DNA of 64,000 nt from Anaeramoeba flamelloides (Eukaryota; Metamonada; Anaeramoebidae): assembly GCA_027625915.1 (NCBI GenBank), contig JANTQA010000008.1, forward strand, positions 5,263,501 to 5,327,500. The letters run 5' to 3'. This document shows, piece by piece, positions 46,468-58,636 of the stretch (position 1 is the first letter of the stretch; each line of letters begins with the position of its first letter). The notes beneath the pieces are model-generated. The model was not told the origin of the DNA and did not search any database. It saw nothing but the letters and a program-made list of their open reading frames with translations. Position numbers and translations under genes: made by a program.

Positions 46468-46664
46468 TACAGTCAGTTCCACTTTTAAGACAAACTTTCA
46501 AGGAAATTTAAGGTACACAAAAAATCTCAAATTAAGGCACAAAATTCAGATTCTAGTAAAATATTGGTAAAAAAAAAAAATTCCAAATTTTGTGCCTTAA
46601 TTTGAGATTTTTTATGTGCCTTAAATTTCGTTGAAAGTTTGTCTTAAATTTGAAACTGACTGTA
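46468..46664. mobile_element. Palindromic TA-flanked MITE
   Basis: TA-CAGTCAGTTCCACTTTTAAG at the left, its inverse ending GAAACTGACTG-TA at the right, 197 bp. Both arms have a short deletion in the GGCACAAAC region compared with 21150-21349. Confidence 0.85.
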
Positions 46665-47759
46665 TAACCCAAAATAACATTCTTTAAAGAACGGGTGAAA
46701 GGTTGTTTGTTTCAGAAACATTTTTATTCAATACAATTTAAAACGCAAGGATTGTCAATGAAAATGTTTATTTATCTTTTCTTATTATTTTGATTGATTG
46801 AAAAGAATCGATGGGTTTGTAACCCAATAACAGGAAAATACAATAAAACTCTTTGATCTGATCCTTGAATGAATCAAGTATCTTTTTTGTTGTTGTTTCA
46901 AAGAATAACTTTTTTTTCAATGATCTATTTTTTTTAATCAAAAAAAATTTCTTTGTAAAAATATTGCCGAATTATCCACAAAACCCATCAACTATTATAT
47001 TGTGATTACTTTTTACTTCTGATAATTTGACATTTATCATGATTTTTAAGATAATTATCATGTTTTGATAGAATATAGTGATTTTCTAATAATTATCTCC
47101 ATAATATTGCATATCACGCTTTTCAACAATATCGCGATTTGATAAAATTAATTGCGTTTTTTTGTAACTTTATAGTGACTCAAGCAAAGATATCATCAAA
47201 TCCTCTAATATTTATTTAAAACCTTAGGAAACATATACTACAAGCGTATATTGAAATACTCCTATCAATAATAAGTGAGGCAACACTATTAAATATATAT
47301 TTTTTTATCCAAACCTCAAAAATGATTTCTTTAAAAATAGACTTTTTTTCTTCACAGCCTGGTTTTTAGATACCTATTAATAAGTTTTGGCATATTTAAA
47401 GAATTTAAAGGTAATTTTCTCTTTTATAAATATAAAAATAAGTAATTTTGATTCTTTTTGTTTCAATTAAAAATATTAATAGTTTCTTATATTGAAGCTA
47501 TTTCATATTAAAGGAGTGAGTTTTTCACAAAAAATATTCTTGTGAAGTTACTCTTGCTTATGTTGTCATTTGTAAAAAAAAAAAAAAAAAAAAATGATAT
47601 TATCAAAGATTATAATGTTTCAAAAGTGAAAATTTACTGTTTTATAAAAAAAACAAAAAATCCTGTATTAATCCTTTTTCTGAAACCCCGATTAATAATT
47701 TTTTAACCCAATCAAATTCAATTTTCGAAAAAAAAATCTCATTTAATCAATTCTTGAAG

Positions 47760-48225
47760 AAAGACCAAATTAAAATCATTCAATAATTGAAATATCAACA
47801 ACCGTTTATAAATTACAATACACCCAAAACAAACAATTAATAATTATCAATATAAATAAATTAAGGGTGTCTTAAAAATTTTGGAGAGATCAAAACCAAA
47901 AAAATACATTGCTAAATTTCTTTAAATTCATTAAGAATATTGATCAATCAAATAGTTAGATACCATCAACTAATTTTATTTGAGTTCTTCTATTTTGTAC
48001 AACTCCACTTTAACATAATATCAACAATCCTAGAAAAAAAATTTGATCTACCAAAACAAGTTACTTAATTCAAAAAATGAAATGAAAACAAAAAAAACCT
48101 AAAAAATGAAAAAATGATTTTCATATTTTTACGAAAATCAAAATTTTCTTCCAATTTGAATGAAATTGTATTATTGTGATTGCTTGGACTGTTTTAACTG
48201 TGTGGGAAGTTTTGAATTTTAGTTT
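47760..48225. repeat. Diverged copy of the GTGTCCAAA-type element
   Basis: Same orientation as 34099-34625 and 7175-7525: AAATACATTG, AATATTGATCAATCAAAT, ACTCCACTTTAACATAAT and TTGGACTGTTTTAACTGTG are shared. The ends are decayed. Confidence 0.5.
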
Positions 48226-48771
48226 GGTTACAAATGTTGAAATTTGGTCAATTTATATTACAGACCTATGACTTTTTAGCACACAATCGAAACAAGATCG
48301 CATATAAGAATCAAAATAATAACAATAAGGTACATACACAAACCAATAATTCACAAAAAAAAGATTGATCATAATAACGCAAAAACTTTTTTTTTTCTAC
48401 TCAAACAATAATCTCAAAAAAAAATAATTATACATTTTTATATCCAAAAATTGTATCTTAAAACAAAATATTTTTTTTGAACCTTATTTGATCAATTAGA
48501 GAGTGTGTTAAAAAGTGCTAGGACTGTAAATATTTTTCTTTCAGTCAAAAAATGATTTGATTCAAAAAATATTGTTATTTCAATTCGAATAATCATTGGG
48601 GATCTATAATATCTCTAGTAATACCTAACATAAGATAATGAGACGATGATTAGCGACGTGCTGCGATATACAATCAGGGAAGACCAAATAAATTAAACAT
48701 TATAAATTAATAAAATAAACCAATATTTAAATTTTATTTACATTTGAATTTGGATCTGAATTTAATATAGG

Positions 48772-50511
48772 CTAAATCAAATCCAAAGATTTATAATTTA
48801 GAGAAAATTTTTTGTTAGTTTGTTTTCTACAGCCAAAAATATGAAAATAAGAAATATTGAAAAAGAGGCTAGTTAAAGGAAGCGTAGCACATAACCCAAC
48901 TGCGTATAAAGACAAAGCTGTAAAATTTATTACGAGTGGGAACATAAGTAAAAAAAAAGTTCCCAGAAGATTTCTATGAACCATTTTCCATGAAAGTTTA
49001 CAAGCAAAGGTGATTGAAGTATGTTTATCCGCAAAAAGTATAACCAACCAAATAAAGGAAAAATTGAGATATAATCCAAGAATAATTCCAATGATTGAAT
49101 TAAAAATTTGGGAAATAAAAACTGAACTTTTGAGAAATGTTAAAAGTATAATTAAATTATATGTTTTTTTAGGGAATTTTAAATTTGTAAAAATGTTTTT
49201 GAATGAAAAATAATTTTTTTTATATATCAAATATTTTCTGACGCCATTTAACATTAATTTTGTGATTAAAATATGAAGAATACTTTCCACAAAAGATAAA
49301 ATCAAAACTTTGGTAATTTGTCCAAAATAAATTGGGAAATGTTTTGTTGCATTATTAATCAATTCATTGTTTTTCTGAAGATCCTTGTTTTGATTTTTTG
49401 CATTTAATTTTAAATTATTTGCTTCAATTATGTTTGTATTCGTATTTGTATTTGCGTTTGCGTTTGTATTTGTGTTTGCGTTTGTGTTTTTGTTTGTGTT
49501 TGCATTTGTATTTGTGTTTGTATCTTGTTGAATCAAATTCCTATTTGCAAGAAGATGGACTGCATGTGTTGGCATTTCCTCTGCATGTAAAATCCCCATT
49601 AAAGAAACAAAAGATGATTTGACACGAGGGAAAAATAAGGATGAAATTTTTGTTTCCATTCTATTAATAACTATCATCGGGTTTTTTATATATTTTAGTC
49701 TTTCTTTGATGAGACATTTTTTTACATTTCCATTGTTCCTCTCATTATTAAGATTATGATTATGATTGTTGTTCTGATTCTTGTGATTGTTGTTCTGATT
49801 ATTATTTTTATTATTCTCATTTTGATTCTGAAAATGATCACCATCATCCAGATCAAGAACATTATTATTATATTTTGCGTTGGATAACAATAAGCCATCA
49901 CCAAAAAGAACAACTAAAGACGCCCAAATCACAAAATAAATTAAACAAAAAAAACATGTGCTACAAAGAAAGCATTTATAAGATGATCGAAATAAATTAA
50001 ATGCTTGATGGAAATAGTCAATGAGATCGACTCGGTATTTATGCTTTTGTAACCAATTTAAATATTTTCGGTGTGGAACGTCTTCGAAAATTCGAAGTTT
50101 GGATTTATTCAATCTAAATCCAAGCTTGCAAAGATTTTTTTTTTTTTTCAATTCTTTTCGTAATTTTAACCTCTGTCGAATCTTCATTTGTTGGGCTTGG
50201 TAAATGTCCAAAGATTCTTGTTCATTAGACAAGGTTTTCATTGCTTCGGGCAGTTTATTGTGTACTCTTTTTTTTTTTGCATTGTAGGCCAAGTCTCCAC
50301 CAAGAAGATTTTTTGTTTTAGTAAGAACCTCTTTGGCTTGTGTTAAAAAAGATTTGTTTTTCTTAAGCTCATACGTTGGCTTTTTTCGTTGAACGAGGTA
50401 TCTTTTGTCTGTTGGATAGAATGTTATAGGTAAGTGATCAGTTAAAGTGTTTTTTTTTTTTTCTTTTTGTTTTTCTTTTTCTTTTTCTTTTACTTTGGTT
50501 TGTTCCTTCAT
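48772..50511 (-). CDS. Polytopic membrane protein with low-complexity loops, unknown function
   Basis: The open frame reaches 50601, but Met 31 (50511, MKEQTKVKEKEK) is the better start: the first 30 residues are atypical for this genome, and a K/E leader is usual here. That gives 579 aa. A basic N-terminal region (about 1-180) precedes the first membrane segment (FLCSTCFFCLIYFVIWASLV). Then come a long hydrophilic loop with asparagine-rich and NTNTN-type repeats (about 215-390) and at least four C-terminal hydrophobic segments. The last 100 residues (IWLVILFADKHTSITFACKL..., LLGTFFLLMFPLVINF, GLCATLPLTSLFFNISYF) resemble the DUF975/UPF0259-type membrane module in layout: an acidic D after a helix, a conserved S-W/K stretch, then a G-P helix pair. 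That resemblance is weak. Function is not assignable. Confidence 0.7.
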   Translation of the reverse strand: MKEQTKVKEKEKEKQKEKKKNTLTDHLPITFYPTDKRYLVQRKKPTYELKKNKSFLTQAKEVLTKTKNLLGGDLAYNAKKKRVHNKLPEAMKTLSNEQESLDIYQAQQMKIRQRLKLRKELKKKKNLCKLGFRLNKSKLRIFEDVPHRKYLNWLQKHKYRVDLIDYFHQAFNLFRSSYKCFLCSTCFFCLIYFVIWASLVVLFGDGLLLSNAKYNNNVLDLDDGDHFQNQNENNKNNNQNNNHKNQNNNHNHNLNNERNNGNVKKCLIKERLKYIKNPMIVINRMETKISSLFFPRVKSSFVSLMGILHAEEMPTHAVHLLANRNLIQQDTNTNTNANTNKNTNANTNTNANANTNTNTNIIEANNLKLNAKNQNKDLQKNNELINNATKHFPIYFGQITKVLILSFVESILHILITKLMLNGVRKYLIYKKNYFSFKNIFTNLKFPKKTYNLIILLTFLKSSVFISQIFNSIIGIILGLYLNFSFIWLVILFADKHTSITFACKLSWKMVHRNLLGTFFLLMFPLVINFTALSLYAVGLCATLPLTSLFFNISYFHIFGCRKQTNKKFSLNYKSLDLI

Positions 50512-52869
50512 TAAAAATAGAAAATTTTTTAAATAATAAAAAATGAATAAATAATTTATCCAATCACATGACTTTGACTTTACAGTGATAATTTTGAACA
50601 CTTGTCAGTACTTTTAAACTGGTAAACCTTCTTAAAAATGTGATTTATTATTGAATCAAGAAAGAATAGAAAATTAATTGGAAAAGAAATTTCAACTGAC
50701 AATACCGGAGAGGATCAAATGGTTTAATTTTTTATTAAAAATCAGTTGCCCATAGACAATGTATTTTTTGAGAACATTTTAATTTAAGTTTAAGACACTT
50801 GCTGAAACAGAACTTATGTACGAGCTTTGATCAAAAGATACAACCATAAATCCAAGGTGTAGTCAAAATCCACATCTGTTTTTTTCATTTTAAGGTTTTA
50901 CCTTCAGAATCAATTCAAAGAGTGTTGTAATTGGGTGTAAATTATATTTTATACTCCAGAGCTCAAATGGATCTAAAAAATCAATTATAAATAATAGTAA
51001 ACAATAAATTATTTACATTTTTTGAAAAATGATCATTATCAAAAAATTGTTATTTGTGAAAATTTTATTATTAATCCCTTTACCCAATCCTAAAAATAGA
51101 AATTAAAATAAAAGTATTCCAAGAATTTAATAATTCTCATTAGAACTTCACAAGTAAAGAATTTTTAATTTTTTATTACAAAGATTAATACAAAAATAAT
51201 CATCCTGAAAAACAACCCAAAGACCGGATCATTTAGTTTTGTTTGCCTTTGATAAAGATACTACGATTGTCAATATATTTCGAAGATTTTTGAATAATTT
51301 ATCAAAACAATCTTCAAGTTGTTTATTGAATTTTTTAGAAACTAATCTACATTTCGCCACAAAATAAAGAAAGATATTTTGCTAATTTATAGCCTGAATA
51401 TTGATAATTCAACCTTTAACATTATCTTGAATGCATATTTTTTTTCTTAAAATTATTGGATTTTTCACTAATACAAGGATGATTTTTAATTGAAAAGATC
51501 AATAAATATTACTATTTTACTAATCAAAAATTTCTCGACTTTTTAATACTGAATATTTAATGTGATTTACACCATATAGTAACCTTCTTTAATCTTAGAC
51601 TTCTCATTAGTTATATATTAATCCCTTAAGGATAAAACAATCATAAAGCCAAAATTTTCACCTTTTTTCAAATATCCAATTCGATCCAAAAACCAGTATT
51701 ATTTTACTTTAGGTGGAAGTCTGGATACTTTTGAGTATACAAAGTAATAGCTAAAAAATAATTTATTACATTTTTTTTCAGAAGTAAAATTAAATGCCAA
51801 AATAGAATATCAAGTTGAATTCTCTTATCTACTCTGAGAAATGTTAAATGGGTTTCCTTTTGTCCTTATTTAATATTTTTATTACAAGTTTGAAAAGATA
51901 ATTAATAAAATTTTTTTAAAGAGGTATCTGAAATAATAATAAAAATCAAACCAAACTATAACTAAATAACAATAAAAATAATATATCATAAATACTCATT
52001 AGATATATCATTTTATGTTAACCTTATTGGGAAAAGTTTTGAATTGAACTACTGTTTTTAAATAATGGTTATCTTAAGAAATTGTTTTTAATGAAGAGTT
52101 TTAAAAATAGAGTTTGAATTTGAAGATTGTTACCTTCCATGTAGATTTTTATTATTGATTCTAATTAATACCTAATAAGTTTGAATTCAAGGATTATCTC
52201 TTAATAGATATGTATATTATATGTAAATACACAAAAATTCAACCTATAAACCAGTTCTAAACTTAAAATAAAATTATCTTTTTTTACAATCCTTGGTTTA
52301 ATTTCTTTCTTTTGATTCATTTTTCAAAATTATTATTTTTTTTTGAAATCTTTTTTTATATTTATCAAATTAATCTTTTTTTTGCCCTAAAAAATCTTAA
52401 AATAAGTTGAAAAGTTTTAAAGTAACTAATCCAAATGAATTTTTAATATTTTAACTAAGGATTGTTTTCATGATTTGTAATTTAATTCTTATATATTAAA
52501 TCTAAAAATTCTAAAATATATATTATTTTTTAAAAAAAATTATTAAGAATCGAAATAAAAGATATAAATTACCCTTTTAATACTAAATAAATATTCGTAT
52601 AAATTCAAGACTTTTTTAAAATTCATAACATAATGATTTTTAAAGATTTGAAAGTTAAAAGAAAAGTTAATGTGTTATTACATGATTATGATCAATAATT
52701 TTTACATTATAAAATGAAAAATGGTAGTGTAAATATGAATATTGTAAAAAATAATTTTTATAATTTTGTCGATAAATAAATAGTTCAATGAATTTATCTA
52801 AAATTTAGTTATAGTAAAAAAATATTTTCTGATTATCATAATAGACTAATAATAATTTTAATCAAAAAA

Positions 52870-53385
52870 TCCTTTTGTATTGAAGAACAATTAATAACTA
52901 AATCTCATTTATAATTCACTTTTAAATCATTCTTTATATATAAAAACCTGGTATTTTAAAAATTAAAAAAAAAAATAAAACCAAAAACTAAAAAAATAAA
53001 GTGAGTGAAAATTTTTGAAATGTGCATTACCGATTTTTTATTTACTGAACCATCACTGAAAAAAAGTTGAACAACAAGATTTATTATGAATAAGTAAATT
53101 AATTTAAAAAGATATTACATAATTTCAATTTTATTAGTGATTATTTGTCTTTTGGAAGATCTTTTTTTTTTTTATCACATGATCTTTTTTGAAAAAAAAA
53201 AAATAAAAAAAAAAAAGCAAAAACAAAAGAGAATCAAAAATTTTTCAAAAAAATTTGCAAAATTAGAAAAAATGATTCTCATCCAAAATTTTGAAAAGAT
53301 TTTTGAGAAGAATACTGTAATAAACCTTCAAAACAGCTTCCATTAACATTATAAAGTGGGTTAAAAAATTTTGAAATCTAGTTTA
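52870..53385. mobile_element. Second copy of the element inserted in TTAA element B
   Basis: Aligns with 38285-38825 throughout (AAATCCTTTTGTATT, AAGAACAATTAATAAC, ATAAAACCAAAAACTAAAAA, GCAAAATTAGAAAAAATG, CCATTAACATTATAAAG). This independent copy confirms that the 590 bp in element B are a mobile unit. Confidence 0.7.
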
Positions 53386-53921
53386 GTTTTAGGAAATTCT
53401 TATAATTGAAATGAATAAATAACATTGGAAATTTATTCTTATTATAACAATATTTGAAGATTAAAATAAATTTTTTTGATACAGATAAGCTCACGATCTA
53501 AAAAATCCGAAAACAATAGAAAAAGCAACGAAAAGAAAATTAAAATTTTTAATTATAAGACTGTAATTCATGAAGATAGATACTAATTGCCTTGGAAAAT
53601 GAGTATAAACATCAAATGAATTCATGAGATTACTATAAACCTTTCTGAACAAATGACATAACGGGTTTTAAAGAAAAAAAAATTCTAAATCCTATTTGTG
53701 TGGATCGAAAAACCATATATATTCATCTCAGCTATAGGAACTCTAATTTTTTTCTTAATATACTTTAAATTTTTTATTATTTTATTTTTTCTTCATTTTT
53801 TTTCTTCGTTTGTTTTTTTTTTTTTTATATTCCTTATTTCAACTATACAATTTCGGAATAAAAATGTCAAATCAATTTTAATTATAAGATGGCTATGAAA
53901 AGAAAATTTTTTGTTTCACCC

Positions 53922-53975
53922 TCTTCTCTCTCTCTCTCTCTTTTTCTTTTTTTTTTTTTTTTTTTTTTTTTCTTA
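53922..53975. repeat. Polypyrimidine tract with CT microsatellite
   Basis: CTCTTCTCTCTCT... followed by a run of more than 25 T with few interruptions; pyrimidines continue to about 54045. Confidence 0.9.
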
Positions 53976-54193
53976 TCTTTATTCTTTCTTTTCTTCTCTT
54001 TTATTCTTATTCTCTTCTTTCTTTTTACTTTTCATATTTTTCTTCTACGAGGACTGTTCTGAAATGATCAAACTTTTCTCTTCAGATGTTGTAAAAATAA
54101 TCCATATCTTCTTGATTTGGGTATACAATTTTTTTACAGTATTCATTTGAAGTTCATTTTCTCAACAAAACTCCTCTTTTACAAGGCGACAAA

Positions 54194-54465
54194 TCATTCG
54201 ATTTTTCCTCCCCATAAATAAACATCATCATCAAAAGAAAATTTTTTCTAATCTTTCTTTTATTTTTTTTAACTTATCAATGAAGATAATAGAAACTGAC
54301 CTTCCAAAAACAGGCTTGTAACCCATCCTTCAAATCTGAAAGCCAATTTCCCATGAACAGAAAAAGAATATCATCAAAAAATCGAAATAATTCAATTTTA
54401 TCTAATTCCCCAAATTTGAAAAATTGAACATGCTTAAATTTTGGTAAAATGTATTGTTTTGAATT
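54194..54465 (-). CDS. Possible two-exon 3' part of a spliced gene, unknown function
   Basis: The minus strand is open for 55 codons (54465-54301) after an AATAG acceptor: NSKQYILPKFKHVQF, FKFGELDKIELFRFF, DDILFLFMGNWLSDL, KDGLQACFWK. It ends at a GTCAGT donor. A 53-nt intron with acceptor AGATTAG leads in phase to KKFSFDDDVYLWGGKIE and TGA (54247-54194). Low homopolymer content, Trp/Gly/Asp use and matched splice sites support coding, although 55-codon open runs do arise by chance here. An upstream exon is not clear; GGAAAAAATTGTCAAATGG near 54640 is a candidate that does not fit in phase. No family recognised. Confidence 0.4.
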
Positions 54466-55134
54466 CTATTTTAATTCTAACTAGCCAATCTACATTTTGG
54501 ACTTGTATTTTGTTTTAAAATGAACAAAAAAATACATTAAAAAATATTTAAAAATTTTCCATTTACTACTGATTTACAATTAAATACCTTTAATATTTTT
54601 TGTCCATTTGACAATTTTTTCCCTGAATGTTAAAATAATTTTTACTATTTTCAAAAGATTTCAGATTGACTTTTTCTTTATTTCAAAGGTTATTTTAGAA
54701 AACTAAATCAGGTTTAAAAATGCTTTAAATAATTGTGCTTATTCATCCTTTGAATTGGAAATTACAAATTTGGTCACTTCATAATCCCCTCTTTTATTAA
54801 CATACTAAGTAGCTTTAAACATTAAAATCCTAAACAAGAAACCATAATCTCAAAAAAATGGTAATTTTGAGGAAAAAAAATATTTTTTAAAAATAACCCC
54901 AAACAAATTACTAAAAAAAATTAATTATTTTTACTAAAGTACTTTTAAAAAGGTTTGACCAAAAAGTTTGCAAAAAATATCTTTAAAATAATAAAAAAAA
55001 GTATAATAAAGCTATTTTTTGTACTTTCTTAAAAACTTTTTTGGTTGAACTTTTTTAAAACGACTCATAATAAAATTCATTTTATTTTTCATATTTTTTT
55101 GGTTTTTTATTTTGTTTTCTGAATCCTAATTTAC

Positions 55135-56070
55135 TTAAAATTCATTGTCGTTCGCTTCAATTTCTTTTTCAATTAGATCTTCTTCGTCAAGAATAAATTG
55201 AGTCTGCTGTCCAACAAAATTCCAATCAGGATCTAATCCAAATTTAAAATTTTGTTTTTCAGATAAATATAATTGCCCGAGCTCTTGCTCTTGGTCGTCA
55301 AATTTAATAACACCCAAGTCCCCTCCAAACACTTTGTTATTAAAGTTGTTTCCCTCCTGCGAATAATAGCTCGTGATAGTGTCCATACTACCGATAACAT
55401 TATCACTTATAAAACTATTTAACTCTGATTCATCAGATTCATCAAAGAAGCCATCTGAAGATGTTCGACCAAATTCAAATCTATCCGGTGTAACTTCTTG
55501 CTCGATAAGATCCTCCTCTCGTTCCGAAATCAAAAATATTCCTTTTTTTCCTTTATTTTCTTGATTTGTTTGGATTGGTTTTAAAAGATCAGAATTTTTT
55601 GTTTTTCGATTTGTTACCATTTCTTTGTTTGTTTTTTCATTTTTATTTTCATTTTTATTTTCTTTTTCTTTTTCATTTCTTTTTTCATTACCCTGTCCAT
55701 TTTCATTATCTTTTTTCTTTTTTTTTTTTTTAAAATATTCTTTTTGTTGTATTTGTTTTGTTTCTTCTTTTTCATTTTCTTTTTCATTTTCTTTTTCATT
55801 TTCTTTTTCTTTTTCTTTTTTCAAAGAATGGTCTTTTGAAAGAGGAACCAAAACAGGCATAATTTGGATTTTTGTTGTTTGTGTTAGGTTATTGTTTTCT
55901 TTTATTTTTTTTTCTTTCAGTTTTTTGGTTGTTTCCTTTTTTTTTATTGAAGAAAAATCAAGTGGATTTATATTCTTAACAAGGAAAAGTGCTTCTCCTT
56001 CATCTCCTTCCTGGTCAAAAACATCGGAAATTAGTGAATGATCACCTTCTTTACTGAAAAAGTCTCCCAT
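55135..56070 (-). CDS. Charged low-complexity protein, unknown function
   Basis: A single exon of 311 aa. The N-terminal 50 residues are acidic (GDHSLISDVFDQEGDEGEAL). A middle K/E/N tract spans about 52-150. The C-terminal half is acidic with many Phe/Asp/Glu residues: RFEFGRTSSDGFFDESDESE (about 197-216) and FKFGLDPDWNFVGQQTQFIL (about 275-294), ending in EEDLIEKEIEANDNEF. There is no signal, membrane segment or recognisable fold. It looks largely disordered, with short hydrophobic motifs of the sort used to dock partners. The non-repetitive ends and GC content argue that it is a real gene. The plus-strand frame over 55625-56041 is its shadow. Confidence 0.65.
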   Translation of the reverse strand: MGDFFSKEGDHSLISDVFDQEGDEGEALFLVKNINPLDFSSIKKKETTKKLKEKKIKENNNLTQTTKIQIMPVLVPLSKDHSLKKEKEKENEKENEKENEKEETKQIQQKEYFKKKKKKKDNENGQGNEKRNEKEKENKNENKNEKTNKEMVTNRKTKNSDLLKPIQTNQENKGKKGIFLISEREEDLIEQEVTPDRFEFGRTSSDGFFDESDESELNSFISDNVIGSMDTITSYYSQEGNNFNNKVFGGDLGVIKFDDQEQELGQLYLSEKQNFKFGLDPDWNFVGQQTQFILDEEDLIEKEIEANDNEF

Positions 56071-56189
56071 TTTATTGTTCGAAAATGTAAAAATGAAAAA
56101 ATGAAAAAAAAGTTTTTCTAATCTTCTATTGTTCAGTTGAAAGAAAAGTTTTGTCTATGAAATGTACTTAAAAATTAACGACATAAATA

Positions 56190-56453
56190 AGAATATTGTC
56201 CAGATAATACTGATAAATTCTAATAAATTTCATTAAAATTTTTAGTTCATTTTCCATTTTTATAAATCTTCGAAATGTTTCTTATCAAACGTTCCCGAAC
56301 AAAGAATATTCTCAAGAACATCTAATTTTACAGAATTTCTTTACACTCGACTTCAAAAAATGCTTTATTGCAAGCTTGAGCATAAAAATATCAAAATGGA
56401 GAATCAAGTAAAAATTTCCCAACATAAATTGCGATTTATCAGTAGTCATCATT
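56190..56453. repeat. Dispersed repeat, copy 2
   Basis: Aligns with 252-510. The open frame at 56360-56662 starts inside it and has no known domain. Confidence 0.65.
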
Positions 56454-56512
56454 TCTTACAAGATCAAATCAGAATAGTTTTTCCTTATTTTGCTTATATA
56501 AGAATAACCCTT

Positions 56513-56905
56513 TCAACTTATTTACGGGAGTGTTTCAAAATAAAAAGCGTGACTTTTTTGTTACAAAAGAACTCTACATTAAAAGATATTACAAATCAAC
56601 ACCAAACCATTTGTAAATATAGTAGTGATTTCTTAAAGTTCTATTATTTATTAATCGATTAATAAAGGATCAAATTAGAAAATTTATCTCTAAAAATAAA
56701 TAGAAGATTTGTGGAAAAACAAAAAAAATTCAAAAAAATTCATAACAAATTGCATTTTGAAAGGAAAAATTGACTGAAAATATCAAAATGTTTAAATTCA
56801 AAAGTGATTCGAACTTACTTCCACAAATCGGGAGTGAATACTATTTTCAATTGAAATAAGAAGAAAATAAATCATGGATTTTGTTATGAAATAAAGTTTA
56901 TAGTA
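56513..56905. mobile_element. Partial CTGTAGTCAAAATAA element
   Basis: Aligns with 31470-31910 (CAAAATAAAAAGCGTG, AGTGATTTCTTAAAGTTCTATTATTT, AAGGATCAAATT, TTTGAACTTA-type block). Both outer ends are eroded. Confidence 0.6.
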
Positions 56906-58636
56906 GTTGTGTAACCAAGTTTTAACTGGTATTCTTTCTCTTTTTCTGTTAGCAAAGATCACTTTGGTTCTCTTTGAAATTTGGTAAACTTGGGTCTTTT
57001 AATTATTTTAATGAGAAATACACTTTTCTCAGAGTTAATACCAATCTATTATTTTAGAATTTTACTTGAAAATCTAAGAATTAGAAAGCAAAATAATTAA
57101 AAGTTGTTTAAGATATTGTTTCTCTTTTAAGTATTCTCCTAATTTTATTGATAGAGTTATTTCTTTTTTGGTTATCATCACAATTGTTTATTTACAAGAA
57201 GATTGAGTTCAGAAATCTTGTAAAACTTTTAAAAGTTAGTTTTTTTTTTTATTTTTCAAAATTTTTAATATTTTGTGAACAAAAAAAAATAATATCTTTA
57301 ATTATATTTTGAAATTTACCTTGATTATGGTTGAAAATTAAAATCCACTTGATTTTCCTTCTTTCTAATTCATTTTTATAAATGATTGGGTTTAGGTGGA
57401 AGGATATACCTATATTTGAAGACAAAGTTAAAAGGGGCTGAAGTAAGTGGTTTATTAAATTAAATTTTAGATTTTACTTATTTCATTCGATAAATTTGAA
57501 AAATTTTTGATTCTTTAAATGATGTTTTGAATTTATATCTAAAAAAGTATCAAAATGAAAAAAAAAAAAAATTAATATTTTGGCTTTTCCCGAATTTAAT
57601 AAATTTTTAAAACAATTTTATTGCTTTGGCTATTGTATTTTAAACCTCAAAGAACATAAAAGTATATTATTTATTAAAATTCTTGAATTAAAAACAAATT
57701 GGATTCTCTAAAATCAACCATCAATCTAATTCAATTAAAATAATTTAAGGTTTTATTAAGATCCTTTTAATTGAGTAAAAGGAGGATTGTGAAATGTTCT
57801 TTTTGGAAAAAAAATTAAGGTAACATAAAAAAAATCTAAATCTCAAAAATGACCAAAGAGTGCCACTTCCAAACTAATACATTTGTTTTTAAATTTTTAA
57901 TTCAAACGTTTTAAATAGCAATTGGGTGCCATTCTTTACATTTTTTTCTAGAATATAATCTTTTTTCATTGTTGGTTTTGGAGATCGATAGTACATAAAG
58001 TGATTAATTTTTAATAGTTATCTCGTACTCATAAAAATGATTGCTCTTATTTTTTTTCTTTCAATTTCAGAGAATTATTTTTAACTGTAATAACTAGACC
58101 CTTCAAAAATAACAAAAATGAAAAAAGTTTCGAGATAATAAAAAATATAAAAAAAACACTTCAAAACTGCTAGTTTTGTATTTAAAATATATTTAATAAA
58201 AATTTAAAATGGGAATTTAGAGTTAATATTCTTTACTCTTTTTTTAAAAAAAATACCCACTTTTTTCATTATCAGTTTTGATAAATATATAATTTATCAG
58301 ATATTAACTTTTTTTTTTATTTGGTATTACGTTCTCTTAAAAAAATGATATCAAAGTATTTTTTGAAAAAAAGGTTTTTCTTAACATCATAATAATTTGG
58401 ACCGAACAGAATATTTTCCATTGAATGGGGGGGGGTAGTGAAAGATGGAAAATATGTGTTTTCAAATGGTTTTCTCTAATTTCAAATTAATATAAAATAC
58501 ATTTAGATATTTTTAAATCTTTTTTTTTTTATTTTTTAATAGTTAAAATCAATAATTTTTTTTTATGGGAGAGATAAAGTTCTAAAAAACAAATGATAAA
58601 AAATTATCAAAATTTTTCATCAAATATATATATATA

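Larger units (their letters stand above)
43727..48771. other. Mostly repeats, no firm gene
   Basis: Holds the candidate exons at 44099-44368, a large dispersed repeat (44395-45610), a palindromic MITE (46468-46664) and a diverged transposon copy (47760-48225). A coding-like run at about 46335-46467 (+) ends just at the MITE. 43727-44060 is pyrimidine-rich with an intron-like ATTTGCACATTGCAG. The open frame at 46092-46334 has no known domain. 48226-48771 is the 3' flank of the membrane-protein gene. Confidence 0.45.
50602..54193. other. Intergenic, AT-rich, few repeats
   Basis: 51780-51900 carries a faint copy of the TTAA-element subterminal palindrome (AAATGCCAAAATAGAATATCAAG). 52870-53385 is a transposon copy. 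53922-53975 is a polypyrimidine tract. The open frames at 53137-53346, 53698-53898 and 53911-54150 are of low quality. I see nothing else. Confidence 0.5.
56071..58636. other. Intergenic with old repeats
   Basis: Holds a dispersed repeat (56190-56453) and a partial TIR element (56513-56905). 56906-58636 has no gene I can support; the short run WKDIPIFEDKVKRG near 57400 is unexplained. Confidence 0.5.

Noticed and set aside
55625-56041. 138-aa plus-strand frame rich in Phe/Ser
   Set aside because: Antisense shadow of the K/E/N tract of the gene at 55135-56070.
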